Positions 9,964 through 18,135 of a DNA stretch of 64,000 nucleotides are shown here, piece after piece. A model generated the notes under the pieces. The model saw nothing but the letters and a program-made list of their open reading frames with translations, ran no database searches and had not been told where the DNA came from. The stretch comes from CAWCUU01 sp963798855. GTDB taxonomy: Bacteria; Gemmatimonadota; Gemmatimonadetes; Longimicrobiales; RSA9. The stretch is taken from positions 124,001-188,000 of the forward strand of contig CAWCUU010000003.1 in NCBI GenBank assembly GCA_963798855.1, written 5' to 3'. A program made the translations under genes and the position numbers. The number at the start of each line of letters is the position of its first letter. Positions within the stretch are counted from its first letter, which is position 1.

Positions 9964-10219
9964 TTCACCACAGAATTCACCGAGGCCGCGGAGGAAGCGC
10001 ATCGAGTCGAGGGCGATGCCATCCAATTCACCACAGAGCACGCCGAGGGCGCAGAGTGATGCATCGCGGCGGTTTTCCGGCGGTGGGGCAGGACAACGTA
10101 TCCTTTTGATGTTGCCTTCGCTGCTGCGTCGGATTCTGCGGCGACACCTCTGCGATCTCTGCGGTGAATTTCTCTCCGCGTCCTCTGCGCTCTCGGCGGT
10201 GAATTCTCTCCGCGTCCTC
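9964..10219. repeat. Clustered degenerate inverted repeats of the CACAGAG/CGCAGAG type
   Basis: This fills much of the 489-nt gap 9742-10230. Two forward copies (starting near 9964 and 10026; the second contains TTCACCACAGAGCACG) and two to three reverse copies (10148-10169, about 10172-10206, 10207-10219; for example CTCTGCGATCTCTGCGG) face each other around about 90 nt of unique sequence. Within each copy, GAG and CGC words recur at roughly 10-nt spacing. There is no convincing coding frame. Similar intergenic families occur in several soil phyla; their role is unknown. Confidence 0.7.
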
Positions 10220-10230
10220 CCCACCGCGGA

Positions 10231-10608
10231 CTACCCCTCCAGCAGAACCTGCGCGAATGCGAGATCGGAGGTGTGGGACAGCGTGACGTGGAGGTGGCGC
10301 GCCCCTAGCTCGTCCGCGACGGCGGCGGCCCGGCCGCGCAACGCGAGGCCGGGCCTGCCCTCACGCGAGCGCGTGACCTCCACGTCGGTCCACGCTCCGC
10401 CGCGGCTCCAGCCGGTGGCCGCGGCCTTGAAGAACGCCTCCTTCGCGGCGAAGCGGGCGGCGAGCGAAGGCACGTGGTCGTTCAGACCGAGGCAGTAGCC
10501 GAGCTCGGCGGGCGTGAAGAGGCGGCGCAGCCCGCGATCGCCGGTGCGCTCGAGAAAACGCGTGAAGCGAGGGATCGAAACCGCGTCGACTCCGGTACCA
10601 ATGATCAT
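10231..10608 (-). CDS. acpS: Holo-[acyl-carrier-protein] synthase
   Basis: 125 aa from the ATG at 10608, the normal AcpS size. It transfers 4'-phosphopantetheine from CoA to acyl carrier protein. The N-terminal GTGVDAV supplies the magnesium-binding Asp8, and the second ligand and catalytic region is RFAAKEAFFKA; the C-terminal HVTLSHTSDLAFA is also typical. It is divergent from the PBP4-LysM gene with only 42 nt between the starts, so the promoters must overlap. Confidence 0.93.
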   Translation of the reverse strand: MIIGTGVDAVSIPRFTRFLERTGDRGLRRLFTPAELGYCLGLNDHVPSLAARFAAKEAFFKAAATGWSRGGAWTDVEVTRSREGRPGLALRGRAAAVADELGARHLHVTLSHTSDLAFAQVLLEG

Positions 10609-10650
10609 CGCTCGAATATAGGTTCGGCGGCGGGCCGCAGCGAGCGCGGC

Positions 10651-12978
10651 ATGGCCTTCCTCTTGCACCCGGCGCAGAGGATTCTGGGTCGCATCCATCG
10701 GAGCGGAACAGGCGTGGAAAGGTCGCAGCGAATTCGTCTTCCGGCAGTCCTTGGCGCGATCGCGGGGCTCGTCCTGCTCGCGGGCGCGTGGGGCGGCAAG
10801 CCGCCGGACTCCGCGCCGGGCTGGCGGCCGGACGCGTCGGCGCGGGTGCGTGACCTCCGCTCCGAGCTCGAGCGGCTGATCGAAAGCCCACGCTGGAGGA
10901 GCGACGAGTGGAGCGTCATGGTCGTCTCGCTCGACGCGGGTGACACGCTGTTCGACCACTCCCCCATGCAGCCACTGGCACCCGCCTCCAATCTCAAGCT
11001 GTTCACCTCCGCGGCGGCCTTCTACTACCTCGGACCGGCGTACCGCTACCAGACGTACGTGATCGCGGACGGGCCGATCCGCGATGGCATGCTGGACGGC
11101 GACCTCGTGCTCTATGGAACCGGCGATCCGACCATCTCCAATCGCCTCTTTCCGTCGAAGACCACCGTATGGGAGGAGCTGGCGGACTCGCTGCGGGCGT
11201 TGGGCGTACGCGAGGTAAGCGGGGACGTGGTCGGCGACGCCTCCTATTTCAGCGGTCTCCCCGTCGGCGTCGGCTGGAAGCTCGACTACATCAACACATG
11301 GTACGCCGCGCCGGCGAGCGCGCTCACCTTCGCCGAGGCGATGGTAACGCTGCGCATCCTGCCTGGGGAGCAGACGGGCTGGCGTCCGCGGGTGGACCTC
11401 GTACCGGGCGGAGACGGGATCGCGATCGTGAACCAGGCACAAACGGTCGGCCGGGGTCGCACGCGAATCCAGGTCACCCGCGCGGGCTACGATGGTCCGA
11501 TCCTGATCACCGGTCAGATCGCCAGAGGCGCGAGCGCGGTCTGGCGCGCGGTACCGGTGCCGGACCCCGCCCGTTACGCGGCGGCCACCTTCGCCGAGGT
11601 GCTACGCGAGCGGGGCATCACGGTGGGCGGTGGATTCCGCAGCGTGACCGACTCGATGGCATCGCCGGTCACACGCAGGCGGACGTTCGCCTGGGCGCTC
11701 ACGGGCAGCCGCCCACTTCAGGTGCTGGCGGTGCATCACTCGCCGCCGATGCTCGACATCCTCACCGTGCTGAACAAGCACAGCCACAACCTCTACGCGG
11801 AGCAGGTGCTGCGCACGGTCGGCCGGGTGACGCGCGGCGCCGGCACGATGGAGGCGGGACGGGCATCCGTCGAGGCGATGCTGGACAGCGCCGGCTCCGC
11901 CGAGTCCACCCTGCGCATGGTGGACGGCTCCGGCCTGTCCGTGCTCAACCGGGTCAGCGCCGGCACGGTGGTCCGCCTCCTCTCCTTCATGAGCACGACG
12001 CCCTACTTCGGGGAGTTCGTCGCGACGCTACCGGAAGCGGGCGGCGTCGGCCTGCACCGGATGTTCCGCACCCCTGCGCAGGGGAACCTGCGGGCGAAGA
12101 CCGGCACGATCGACAGCGTCTCGGCGCTCTCAGGATACGTCCGTGCGGCCGACGGCGAGCGCCTCGCCTTCAGCATCATCAGCAATCGCGTCGGCTCGAC
12201 ATGGCGTGCCAAGCGGGTCGAGGACGCCATCGGAGCCCGGCTGGCGAGCTTCACCCGACCGATCCCGACGGCGCCTTCGGCGACCGTGCCGGCGCGCATT
12301 CTCGCCCGTGCCGACTCGATCGAGGAGTCGCGCAAGCAGGTACGCAGCGAGGAGGCGAGTCGTCGCCGGGCCGCGGCACAGGTCGCCACCTCGGCGACCA
12401 CCGGCGAAGCGGAGGAGATGGCGCGCGAGTCGGCGCGACGCGAGAGCGCCCCCGTTGCCGCCGCGACTCCGCCGCCGAGCGCAGCCGCGACCCTGCTCGA
12501 CCCCGCTTCGCTGCCCACGTCCCGGCTCCCGCTCCACGCCGGCGCGATCGCCAGCGGTACCGGACCAGCCCGACCCTCCGGGGACGATGCCCCGAGCACG
12601 CCGAGCCGCACGCACACGGTCAGCCGAGGTGAGACCCTGAGCGGGATCGCACGCGATTACGACGTCTCGCTCGAGGAGCTGCAGACGTCGAATCCGAAGG
12701 TCGATCCACGTCGCCTCCAGCTCGGGCAGCAGCTGACCATCCCCGGTGGATCGTCGAAGGGACAGGACACGGGACCCGCCACGTCCTCGGCGCAACCCAC
12801 CAGCGGCGCGCCCGCCGACGCTTCTCCCCGCTTCCATACCGTACGCTCGGGAGACACCTTCGATGCCATTGCGAAGCGGTACGGGGTGAGCATCACGGCG
12901 CTACGCTCGGCGAACCCGGGGGTACGCCCGAGACGTTTGCAGGTCGGTCAGAAGGTACGGATCCCGACCGGCGGTTGA
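10651..12978 (+). CDS. dacB: D-alanyl-D-alanine carboxypeptidase/endopeptidase (PBP4, peptidase S13) fused to two LysM domains
   Basis: 775 aa from the ATG at 10651; an in-frame GTG at 10714 gives a cleaner signal sequence (RIRLPAVLGAIAGLVLLAGAW) and may be the real start. The S13 triad is complete: SNLK (Ser113-Lys116), SHN (378-380) and KTG (483-485). After an Ala/Ser/Arg-rich, probably disordered linker (about 540-650) come two LysM repeats starting with HTVSRGETLSGIA (about 655) and HTVRSGDTFDAIA (about 730). It is a periplasmic enzyme trimming or cutting peptidoglycan peptides. C-terminal LysM domains are not part of standard PBP4 and would tether it to glycan strands. Confidence 0.92.
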   Translation: MAFLLHPAQRILGRIHRSGTGVERSQRIRLPAVLGAIAGLVLLAGAWGGKPPDSAPGWRPDASARVRDLRSELERLIESPRWRSDEWSVMVVSLDAGDTLFDHSPMQPLAPASNLKLFTSAAAFYYLGPAYRYQTYVIADGPIRDGMLDGDLVLYGTGDPTISNRLFPSKTTVWEELADSLRALGVREVSGDVVGDASYFSGLPVGVGWKLDYINTWYAAPASALTFAEAMVTLRILPGEQTGWRPRVDLVPGGDGIAIVNQAQTVGRGRTRIQVTRAGYDGPILITGQIARGASAVWRAVPVPDPARYAAATFAEVLRERGITVGGGFRSVTDSMASPVTRRRTFAWALTGSRPLQVLAVHHSPPMLDILTVLNKHSHNLYAEQVLRTVGRVTRGAGTMEAGRASVEAMLDSAGSAESTLRMVDGSGLSVLNRVSAGTVVRLLSFMSTTPYFGEFVATLPEAGGVGLHRMFRTPAQGNLRAKTGTIDSVSALSGYVRAADGERLAFSIISNRVGSTWRAKRVEDAIGARLASFTRPIPTAPSATVPARILARADSIEESRKQVRSEEASRRRAAAQVATSATTGEAEEMARESARRESAPVAAATPPPSAAATLLDPASLPTSRLPLHAGAIASGTGPARPSGDDAPSTPSRTHTVSRGETLSGIARDYDVSLEELQTSNPKVDPRRLQLGQQLTIPGGSSKGQDTGPATSSAQPTSGAPADASPRFHTVRSGDTFDAIAKRYGVSITALRSANPGVRPRRLQVGQKVRIPTGG

Positions 12979-12999
12979 GCCCGTCGCCCGCGAAGCGTC

Positions 13000-14058
13000 T
13001 CAGCCGTCGGGAAGCAATCGGCGGCACCCGGCGAGGATCAGCCGGAGCTCCCTCTCCAGGTCGCCGTCCCCGGACAGGTCGTTGCCGTCCACGCAGCCGT
13101 TGGACAGCGAGCAGTGCAGGATGTGCGATCCTCCGAGCGAGATCGCGACGTGGCTGATGCGCCCGGGGCGGTCGGCGAAGAAGAGCAGGTCTGCCGCGCG
13201 CAGCTCACCGAAATCGGCACCGGGCTCGACCGGCTGCCCCTCCGTGGCCTGCTGATCCGAGTCCCTCGGGAGCTCGACTCCGTGCATGCGGAACACCGCC
13301 TGGACAAAGCCGGAACAGTCGGCTCCGGCGGGCGTGACGCCACCCCAGAGGTAGGGTGTACCCATCCAGCGCCTCGCCGTCCGGGCCAGGCTCTCGCCGC
13401 GGGCCGGGAAGCGGTCCGCAAGCCGATCCGCCGCCACGACCTCGCCGCTCTCGAGCAGACCGCTGCGGCCGTCCGGAAGACGGTAACGGCCGGGCGTGTC
13501 GCCGAGCACGCGGCCGCCCCAGGGGAGCCGGGCGAAGACGCGGCCCTCCTCGTCAGCCAGCTCGGCGCCGAGCGAGACCGCGGGCTCCCCCAGCTGGCCC
13601 GACCCCCAGCCCCGCACCCGCGCGCTCTCGCCGCGCTCGAGGTAGCCGCCGTGCACCCACCCGATGTAGCGGTCACGCCCACGGACGCGGAACCATCGGC
13701 CGTCGCGGGCGAGCAGGTCGAGCGGCTGACCGAGCACGTATTGGCTGACCTGTCCACTCGCCAGGCGCGGCGCCGGGTAGATGGGGGCGATGGACACCCG
13801 CACGAGCGCGGCATCCAGCTGACCGACGTCACGGTCGGGCAGTCGAACCACGAGATCGCGGACGCGACGCACCCCCTCCATCGCCCGAAGCAGGGCCGAC
13901 AGCTCCTCGACGGCCGCGTCCTCCGTGCTACGGCCGGAGAGCACGACGGTAGAGCCGCGGCGCTCCGTCTCGATCTCGAAGACGGCGGTGCGCGAATCCG
14001 GCGCGTGCTCGGCCCGTACGGCCTCGACCAGCTCGCGCAGCGCGTCGTCGGCCTTCAT
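13000..14058 (-). CDS. SH3-domain NlpC/P60 cysteine peptidase (YkfC-like)
   Basis: 352 aa from the ATG at 14058, whose A is shared with the TGA stop of the upstream PLP gene. An N-terminal charged alpha/beta region (about 1-65) precedes two SH3-like segments (about 70-215; WFRVRG...YIGWVHGGYL). The C-terminal NlpC/P60 domain has the catalytic Cys248 in GADCSGF, His in RISHVAISLGG and a third polar residue in HILHC. Such enzymes cleave the gamma-D-Glu-diaminopimelate bond in cell-wall peptides. No signal peptide is visible, which suggests a cytoplasmic recycling role as for YkfC. Confidence 0.87.
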   Translation of the reverse strand: MKADDALRELVEAVRAEHAPDSRTAVFEIETERRGSTVVLSGRSTEDAAVEELSALLRAMEGVRRVRDLVVRLPDRDVGQLDAALVRVSIAPIYPAPRLASGQVSQYVLGQPLDLLARDGRWFRVRGRDRYIGWVHGGYLERGESARVRGWGSGQLGEPAVSLGAELADEEGRVFARLPWGGRVLGDTPGRYRLPDGRSGLLESGEVVAADRLADRFPARGESLARTARRWMGTPYLWGGVTPAGADCSGFVQAVFRMHGVELPRDSDQQATEGQPVEPGADFGELRAADLLFFADRPGRISHVAISLGGSHILHCSLSNGCVDGNDLSGDGDLERELRLILAGCRRLLPDG

Positions 14059-15278
14059 CAAGCGCGATCCAACACGGAGACGACCCGGCGCATCTCGTCC
14101 GGCGTGTTGTAGACGTGGGGCGAAAGCCGGATCGCCCCTTCGCGGAGCACGCAGATGACCCCTTCCGCTTCCAGCCGCCTGTGCGCGCCCGCGATCTCCG
14201 GCACCGAGACGCAGATGATCCCGGAGCGCCGCGCCTCGGAAGGGTCGCCGACGATGCGGGCGTCCTCACGCTCGGCGACCCAATCGAGCAGTGGCCGCTG
14301 CACCTCCCGGATCCGTTCCCAGACGCGCTGCACGCCGATCTCGACGAATAGCTCGAGAGAGCTCGCGAAGGCGGCGAAGTCGGCGAACGAGAGCGACCCC
14401 GTCTCGAAGCGGCGGGCATCGGCGACGAGCTCGTAGCGGTAGTCGAGCAGGCTCGTGAAGTCCTGGCTGGCCTCGAACGCGAGCCAACCGGGAATCGCCG
14501 GCTCGGCGTTCCGGGCCAGATCCTCCCGGAGCCAGAGGAACCCGGTCGCCCACGGTGAACAGAGCCATTTCTGGGCACCGCAGGCGAGCAGGTCGATCGG
14601 AGCGTCCCGCACGTCGAGCGGCACCGCGCCGAGGCCCTGTATCGCGTCCACGATCAGCAACGTGTCCTGCTCCCTGCAGACGCGGCCCAGGCGCTCGAGG
14701 TCCGCGCGGTAGCCGGTCGCGAACTGGACGAAGGAGATCGCGAGCGCGGCGACATCGCCCCGCTTCACTCGTTCGACGAGCGCATCCTCGCGGGGACAGC
14801 CTCGCCGATCCGTCCGCACCCGCTCGGCTCGCAGCCCCATCCGGTCCAGAGCCAGCCACGGGTAGACGTTCGCGGGGAACTCGCGGTCGCTGAAAAGAAC
14901 CGTACGGCGGCCGTCGACGGCAGCCCGTGCACGCACGATATCCGCGGCGGCGTTCAGGCCGTAGGTGGTGTTGGGCTGGAGCGCGATCTGGTCGGGGGTC
15001 GTGCCGACGAGAGCGGCCGCCGCCCGTCGGGCGCGGGCGAGCGTCTCCGCGAAGCGATCGGCGTCCAGGCGCTGGACTTCGTGGCGGGCGCGCTGGAAGT
15101 CGCACACCGCGGCGAGGCTCCGTAGCGGAAGCGGGCCGTAGCTTGCCGCGTTCATGAAGATGCCGCGCTCGAGCGGCGCGAACTCCCGGCGGCGCAGCTC
15201 ATCGAAGCTCAGGTCCGCCGACGTAGCGGCGCTCGGCGGCGCGCCCGCTGCCGCCGATGCGCCGGGCCCGCTATCCAC
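14058..15278 (-). CDS. PLP-dependent class V aminotransferase / cysteine desulfurase-like enzyme
   Basis: 406 aa from a GTG at 15278. Fold-type I features are ALQPNTTYGLN near residue 100, the cofactor Asp in LLIVDAIQGLGAVP, and the Schiff-base lysine in CGAQKWLCSPWATGF. The C-terminal domain ends with GAIRLSPHVYNTPDEM, as in NifS/isopenicillin-epimerase-like proteins. There is no SufS active-site cysteine loop that I can identify, so sulfur transfer is not supported. It is the third gene of a four-gene minus-strand run with two small proteins and the NlpC/P60 peptidase; because of the coupling, a role in amino-acid or cell-wall peptide metabolism is possible. Confidence 0.85.
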   Translation of the reverse strand: MDSGPGASAAAGAPPSAATSADLSFDELRRREFAPLERGIFMNAASYGPLPLRSLAAVCDFQRARHEVQRLDADRFAETLARARRAAAALVGTTPDQIALQPNTTYGLNAAADIVRARAAVDGRRTVLFSDREFPANVYPWLALDRMGLRAERVRTDRRGCPREDALVERVKRGDVAALAISFVQFATGYRADLERLGRVCREQDTLLIVDAIQGLGAVPLDVRDAPIDLLACGAQKWLCSPWATGFLWLREDLARNAEPAIPGWLAFEASQDFTSLLDYRYELVADARRFETGSLSFADFAAFASSLELFVEIGVQRVWERIREVQRPLLDWVAEREDARIVGDPSEARRSGIICVSVPEIAGAHRRLEAEGVICVLREGAIRLSPHVYNTPDEMRRVVSVLDRA

Positions 15279-15283
15279 GCGGA

Positions 15284-15595
15284 TCAGGACTGTCGGCCGG
15301 TGGTCCCGCGCAGCAGCGGCTGCGTTTCCACAGCCTCGAGCGGCGCGTCGCCCTCCGGCGTCTCACGGTCCAGCAGCCACTGCAGGCGTCGCTGCAGCTC
15401 CCATCGGCCCATCGTGCGCAGAGTCCGCTCCGCCGACACACGGCTCTGCCAGCGGACCTCGGGCATGGCGAGCTCCGGAGCGGCGGCGCCCTCGGGATGG
15501 AATACCAGATACCAGCGCCCGTGATGGCGCGGTGTATCCTCCTCGCGCGCGGTCGCGACCCAGGTCCTGCCGCGCAGATCTTCGAAGGTATGCAT
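15284..15595 (-). CDS. Small conserved-looking protein of unknown function (paralogue of the next gene)
   Basis: 103 aa. I do not recognise a family. It opens with FEDLRGRTWVATARE and GRWYLVFHPEG, then a charged tail with a leucine-rich helix (RTMGRWELQRRLQWLLD). The first half aligns by eye with the neighbouring 73-residue protein (F-x-D-x-x-G-x-x-W ... Y-x-x-F-x-P-x-G), suggesting an old tandem duplication. It lies 5 nt before the GTG of the PLP enzyme gene and is probably co-transcribed with it. Confidence 0.65.
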   Translation of the reverse strand: MHTFEDLRGRTWVATAREEDTPRHHGRWYLVFHPEGAAAPELAMPEVRWQSRVSAERTLRTMGRWELQRRLQWLLDRETPEGDAPLEAVETQPLLRGTTGRQS

Positions 15596-15604
15596 CAGAT
15601 CGTT

Positions 15605-15826
15605 TCAGGGTTTCGGTTCGGAGCGCTCCAGAAGCTCCTGCAGCCGCTCCTCACTCGATTCGTCCAGCTCGCGCTGCGCCGCCTCGTAGCTCGGCGTGCG
15701 GAGCGGCGTCTGGCGGACGCCGCCAGGCCCGCCGGCCGGCACGAAGAGGGCGTACAGCGCGCCCCACGATTCGCGGCCGAGCACCACGTCCCAGCGCACC
15801 CCCGCCCGATCCTGGAACCGCCGCAT
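15605..15826 (-). CDS. Small protein of unknown function (paralogue of the previous gene)
   Basis: 73 aa from the ATG at 15826. RRFQDRAGVRWDVVLGRES and ALYALFVPAGG mirror the N-terminal half of the 103-residue neighbour, and the C-terminus is an acidic leucine helix (SSEERLQELLERSE). It is the first gene of the four-gene minus-strand set and is divergent from the membrane protein gene. The small-beta plus helix layout may indicate a protein-protein adaptor, but this is speculative. Confidence 0.6.
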   Translation of the reverse strand: MRRFQDRAGVRWDVVLGRESWGALYALFVPAGGPGGVRQTPLRTPSYEAAQRELDESSEERLQELLERSEPKP

Positions 15827-15940
15827 GCGCCTCTCCTCTCCCGCAGCAATTCCCGGTCGCCGGACGGCGAGAACCGGCCGCCGCACTTGCCAATCCGCAG
15901 GCTCCACGCCAGCGTGTAGCGAACTTCTCGGAGGCAAGCC

Positions 15941-16711
15941 ATGACGGACAGCATCGCCGCTCGGCTCGAGGAGGGCATCAGCCAGATCGTGGCGTTCCTC
16001 CCCTCTCTCGCTGCCGCGCTCGGCATCCTGCTCGCGGGCTATGCCGTCGCGAAGACGGTGGAGCGCGGGACCGACGCCGCGCTGCACCGGGTCGGCTTCG
16101 ACCGGTGGATGCGTGACGGCGGCGTGAGCGAGGCGCTGGAGCGGACCGGGACGGGCCTCGATGCCTCGACCGTGATTGCCAAGCTCGTCTTCTGGGCCGT
16201 CATGCTGCTCGTCATCCTGCTCGTCGCGAACGCACTGGGTCTGACGGCGGTCAGCCAGATTTTCGCCGAGCTGCTCGCCTATATCCCGAACGTGATCGCC
16301 GCGGTCATCATCCTCTTCCTCGGCATCGTGCTCGGGGAGTTCGTCAAGGACCTCGTGCTCGCCTCGGCCGGCGGCGTTTCGGGCATCCCGACCGTGGCCC
16401 GCGCCGCGAAGGCGACCGTGATCATCCTCAGCGTGTTCATGGCGCTCGAGCAGCTGAACATCGCCGAGGACATCGTGCTCGTCGCGTTCATCGCCGTCGT
16501 CGGCGCCGCGGCGCTCGCCGCGGGCATCGCGTTCGGCCTCGGCGGCCGGGAGATCGCGGCCGAGATCGCGCGGGATTGGTACGATCGGACGCGCGAGGCC
16601 GAAGCAGCCGCGCTGAGCCCGGAGGCCCGCGCAACCCGGGCCGCCTCCGAGACCGCGGCAAGGCGCTCCTCTCCAGCGCGGGATGAAGAGAAGGGGCCGC
16701 CGAGCGGCTGA
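15941..16711 (+). CDS. Small membrane protein with conserved TM helices (MscS-like channel family)
   Basis: 256 aa from the ATG at 15941, with CGGAGG upstream. Four hydrophobic helices are clear: about 15-38, 70-95, 105-128 and 165-190, the last ending in the AFGLGGREIA motif that occurs where MscS pore helices join the cytoplasmic part. The MscS beta domain is absent; instead there is an Ala/Arg/Glu-rich cytoplasmic tail. This matches the TM-helix-repeat group related to mechanosensitive channels. Gating or conductance cannot be inferred. Confidence 0.8.
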   Translation: MTDSIAARLEEGISQIVAFLPSLAAALGILLAGYAVAKTVERGTDAALHRVGFDRWMRDGGVSEALERTGTGLDASTVIAKLVFWAVMLLVILLVANALGLTAVSQIFAELLAYIPNVIAAVIILFLGIVLGEFVKDLVLASAGGVSGIPTVARAAKATVIILSVFMALEQLNIAEDIVLVAFIAVVGAAALAAGIAFGLGGREIAAEIARDWYDRTREAEAAALSPEARATRAASETAARRSSPARDEEKGPPSG

Positions 16712-16764
16712 GAAGATACCCCGCCCCCCCCGCGACCGCTACCCGCAGCGGAGCCGGCGGCCGG

Positions 16765-17040
16765 CTACTCGAACATCTCGTACGCCTTCTCCAGGTCGTC
16801 CTTCGAGTAGACACGAAACGCCATCAGCGTGTGGGTACGCTCGAGGCCGCGCACGGCGGCGATCCGCTCCGTCACGACCTCCGCAATGCGTTCCCACTCG
16901 GGGACACGCAGGATCGCCACCAGATCCCAGTCACCCGAGACGGAATACACCTCCGCCACGCCGTCGATCTCGGCGAGCTCCCGCCCCGCCGACGGAATGT
17001 GGTCCCGCTCCGCGCGGATGAGTACGACCGCCGCGACCAT
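16765..17040 (-). CDS. Stand-alone Lrp/AsnC-type RAM ligand-binding domain protein
   Basis: 91 aa from the ATG at 17040. The whole protein is the alpha/beta RAM effector domain of Lrp/AsnC regulators (AAVVLIRAERD, VAEVYSVSGDWDLVAILRV, AFRVYSKDDLEKA) without a DNA-binding helix-turn-helix. Such small proteins bind amino acids and may form rings or pair with full regulators. It is convergent with the TM protein and divergent from the DMT transporter, which is a plausible amino-acid or metabolite exporter. Confidence 0.88.
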   Translation of the reverse strand: MVAAVVLIRAERDHIPSAGRELAEIDGVAEVYSVSGDWDLVAILRVPEWERIAEVVTERIAAVRGLERTHTLMAFRVYSKDDLEKAYEMFE

Positions 17041-17160
17041 GGCCTCCTCCGGTTCGCGCTACGCCCCTGTCGGACCCGCTTTCCGGGCCGGCCTCGCGCG
17101 CGCAAGGTAGCGCGGCACACCCCCTTGCGCACGACCGTCCGGCTCGCGGACTTTGGGGCG

Positions 17161-18135
17161 ATGGCGGCAACGCGGTCGGATCCGATGCCATCGGCGCAGG
17201 CGGGCGGGCCAGCCCCGGCTCCCGCGCGCACGTACCTGCAGCTCCTGCTGCTCGTGCTGATCTGGGCCGTGAACTTCTCGGTCATCAAGATCGCGCTCGC
17301 CCAGCTCGCCCCCATGGCGTTCAATCCCCCGCGCTTCCTGCTGGCCAGCGCGATCGTGTTCGTCGTGCTGCGCCGGCATGGACCTATCCCGCTGCCACGG
17401 CCGGGGGACCGGCTGCGCATTCTCGGGCTCGGTGTGCTGGGCAACGTGATCTATCAGCTGCTCTTCATCCACGGCATCGATCGGACGAGGGCCGGCAATG
17501 CGAGTCTGCTGCTGGCGGGGACCCCGATCGTGACGGCGCTGCTTTCCGCCGCGCTCGGCCACGAGCGCGTGCGTCCGCGCATCTGGCTGGGGGTGGTCCT
17601 CACGGTGGCGGGTATGGCTCTCGTGGTGTTGGCCGGCCACTCCGAGGTCGGGCTCGGTGCGGATACGGTGCGCGGCGACCTGACCCTGATCTGCGCGTCC
17701 GTCGCCTGGTCCATCTACACCGTCGGCGCCCGGGAGCCGATCGCTCGCTACGGCTCCGTCGCCGTCACTGCCTGGACGATGTGGGTCGGCACCGTCGGAC
17801 TGCTCCTCCTCGGCCTGCCCGACCTGCTGCGCGCGCCGTGGACGGAGCTGAGCGCCACGGGCTGGCTCAGCATCGCCTACAGCGGCATGTTCGGTATCGG
17901 CTTCGCGTACCTGATCTGGTACCACGGCGTGCGAAGGCTGGGGAATACGCGCACGGCGAGCTACTCGAACCTCGTACCCGTGGTCGCGATCCTCGTCGCC
18001 TGGGCGACGCTCGGTGAGATTCCGACCGGCGGCCAGGTCGCCGGCGCCGCCGTGATCATCGGCGGGGTCACGCTGGCGAACGCGCGCGGCCGGCAGATTG
18101 CCGGGGCGCCCCGATCCTCGAATCCGGACCGATGA
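17161..18135 (+). CDS. DMT-superfamily transporter (two EamA domains)
   Basis: 324 aa from the ATG at 17161. Ten hydrophobic segments form two repeats. The first begins YLQLLLLVLIWAVNFSVIK, with the Pro-rich FNPPRFLLAS loop; the second begins GDLTLICASVAWSIYTVGA and ends YSNLVPVVAILVAWATLGE, the classic EamA end motif. It probably exports a small metabolite; the substrate is unknown. Its stop overlaps the ATG of the nicotinate phosphoribosyltransferase gene (ATGA), so the two are translationally coupled. Confidence 0.92.
   Translation: MAATRSDPMPSAQAGGPAPAPARTYLQLLLLVLIWAVNFSVIKIALAQLAPMAFNPPRFLLASAIVFVVLRRHGPIPLPRPGDRLRILGLGVLGNVIYQLLFIHGIDRTRAGNASLLLAGTPIVTALLSAALGHERVRPRIWLGVVLTVAGMALVVLAGHSEVGLGADTVRGDLTLICASVAWSIYTVGAREPIARYGSVAVTAWTMWVGTVGLLLLGLPDLLRAPWTELSATGWLSIAYSGMFGIGFAYLIWYHGVRRLGNTRTASYSNLVPVVAILVAWATLGEIPTGGQVAGAAVIIGGVTLANARGRQIAGAPRSSNPDR

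Noticed and set aside
10609..11442. Minus-strand N-terminal extension of acpS by about 278 residues
   Set aside because: The ATG at 10608 gives the normal 125-residue enzyme; the extension is antisense to the PBP4 gene.
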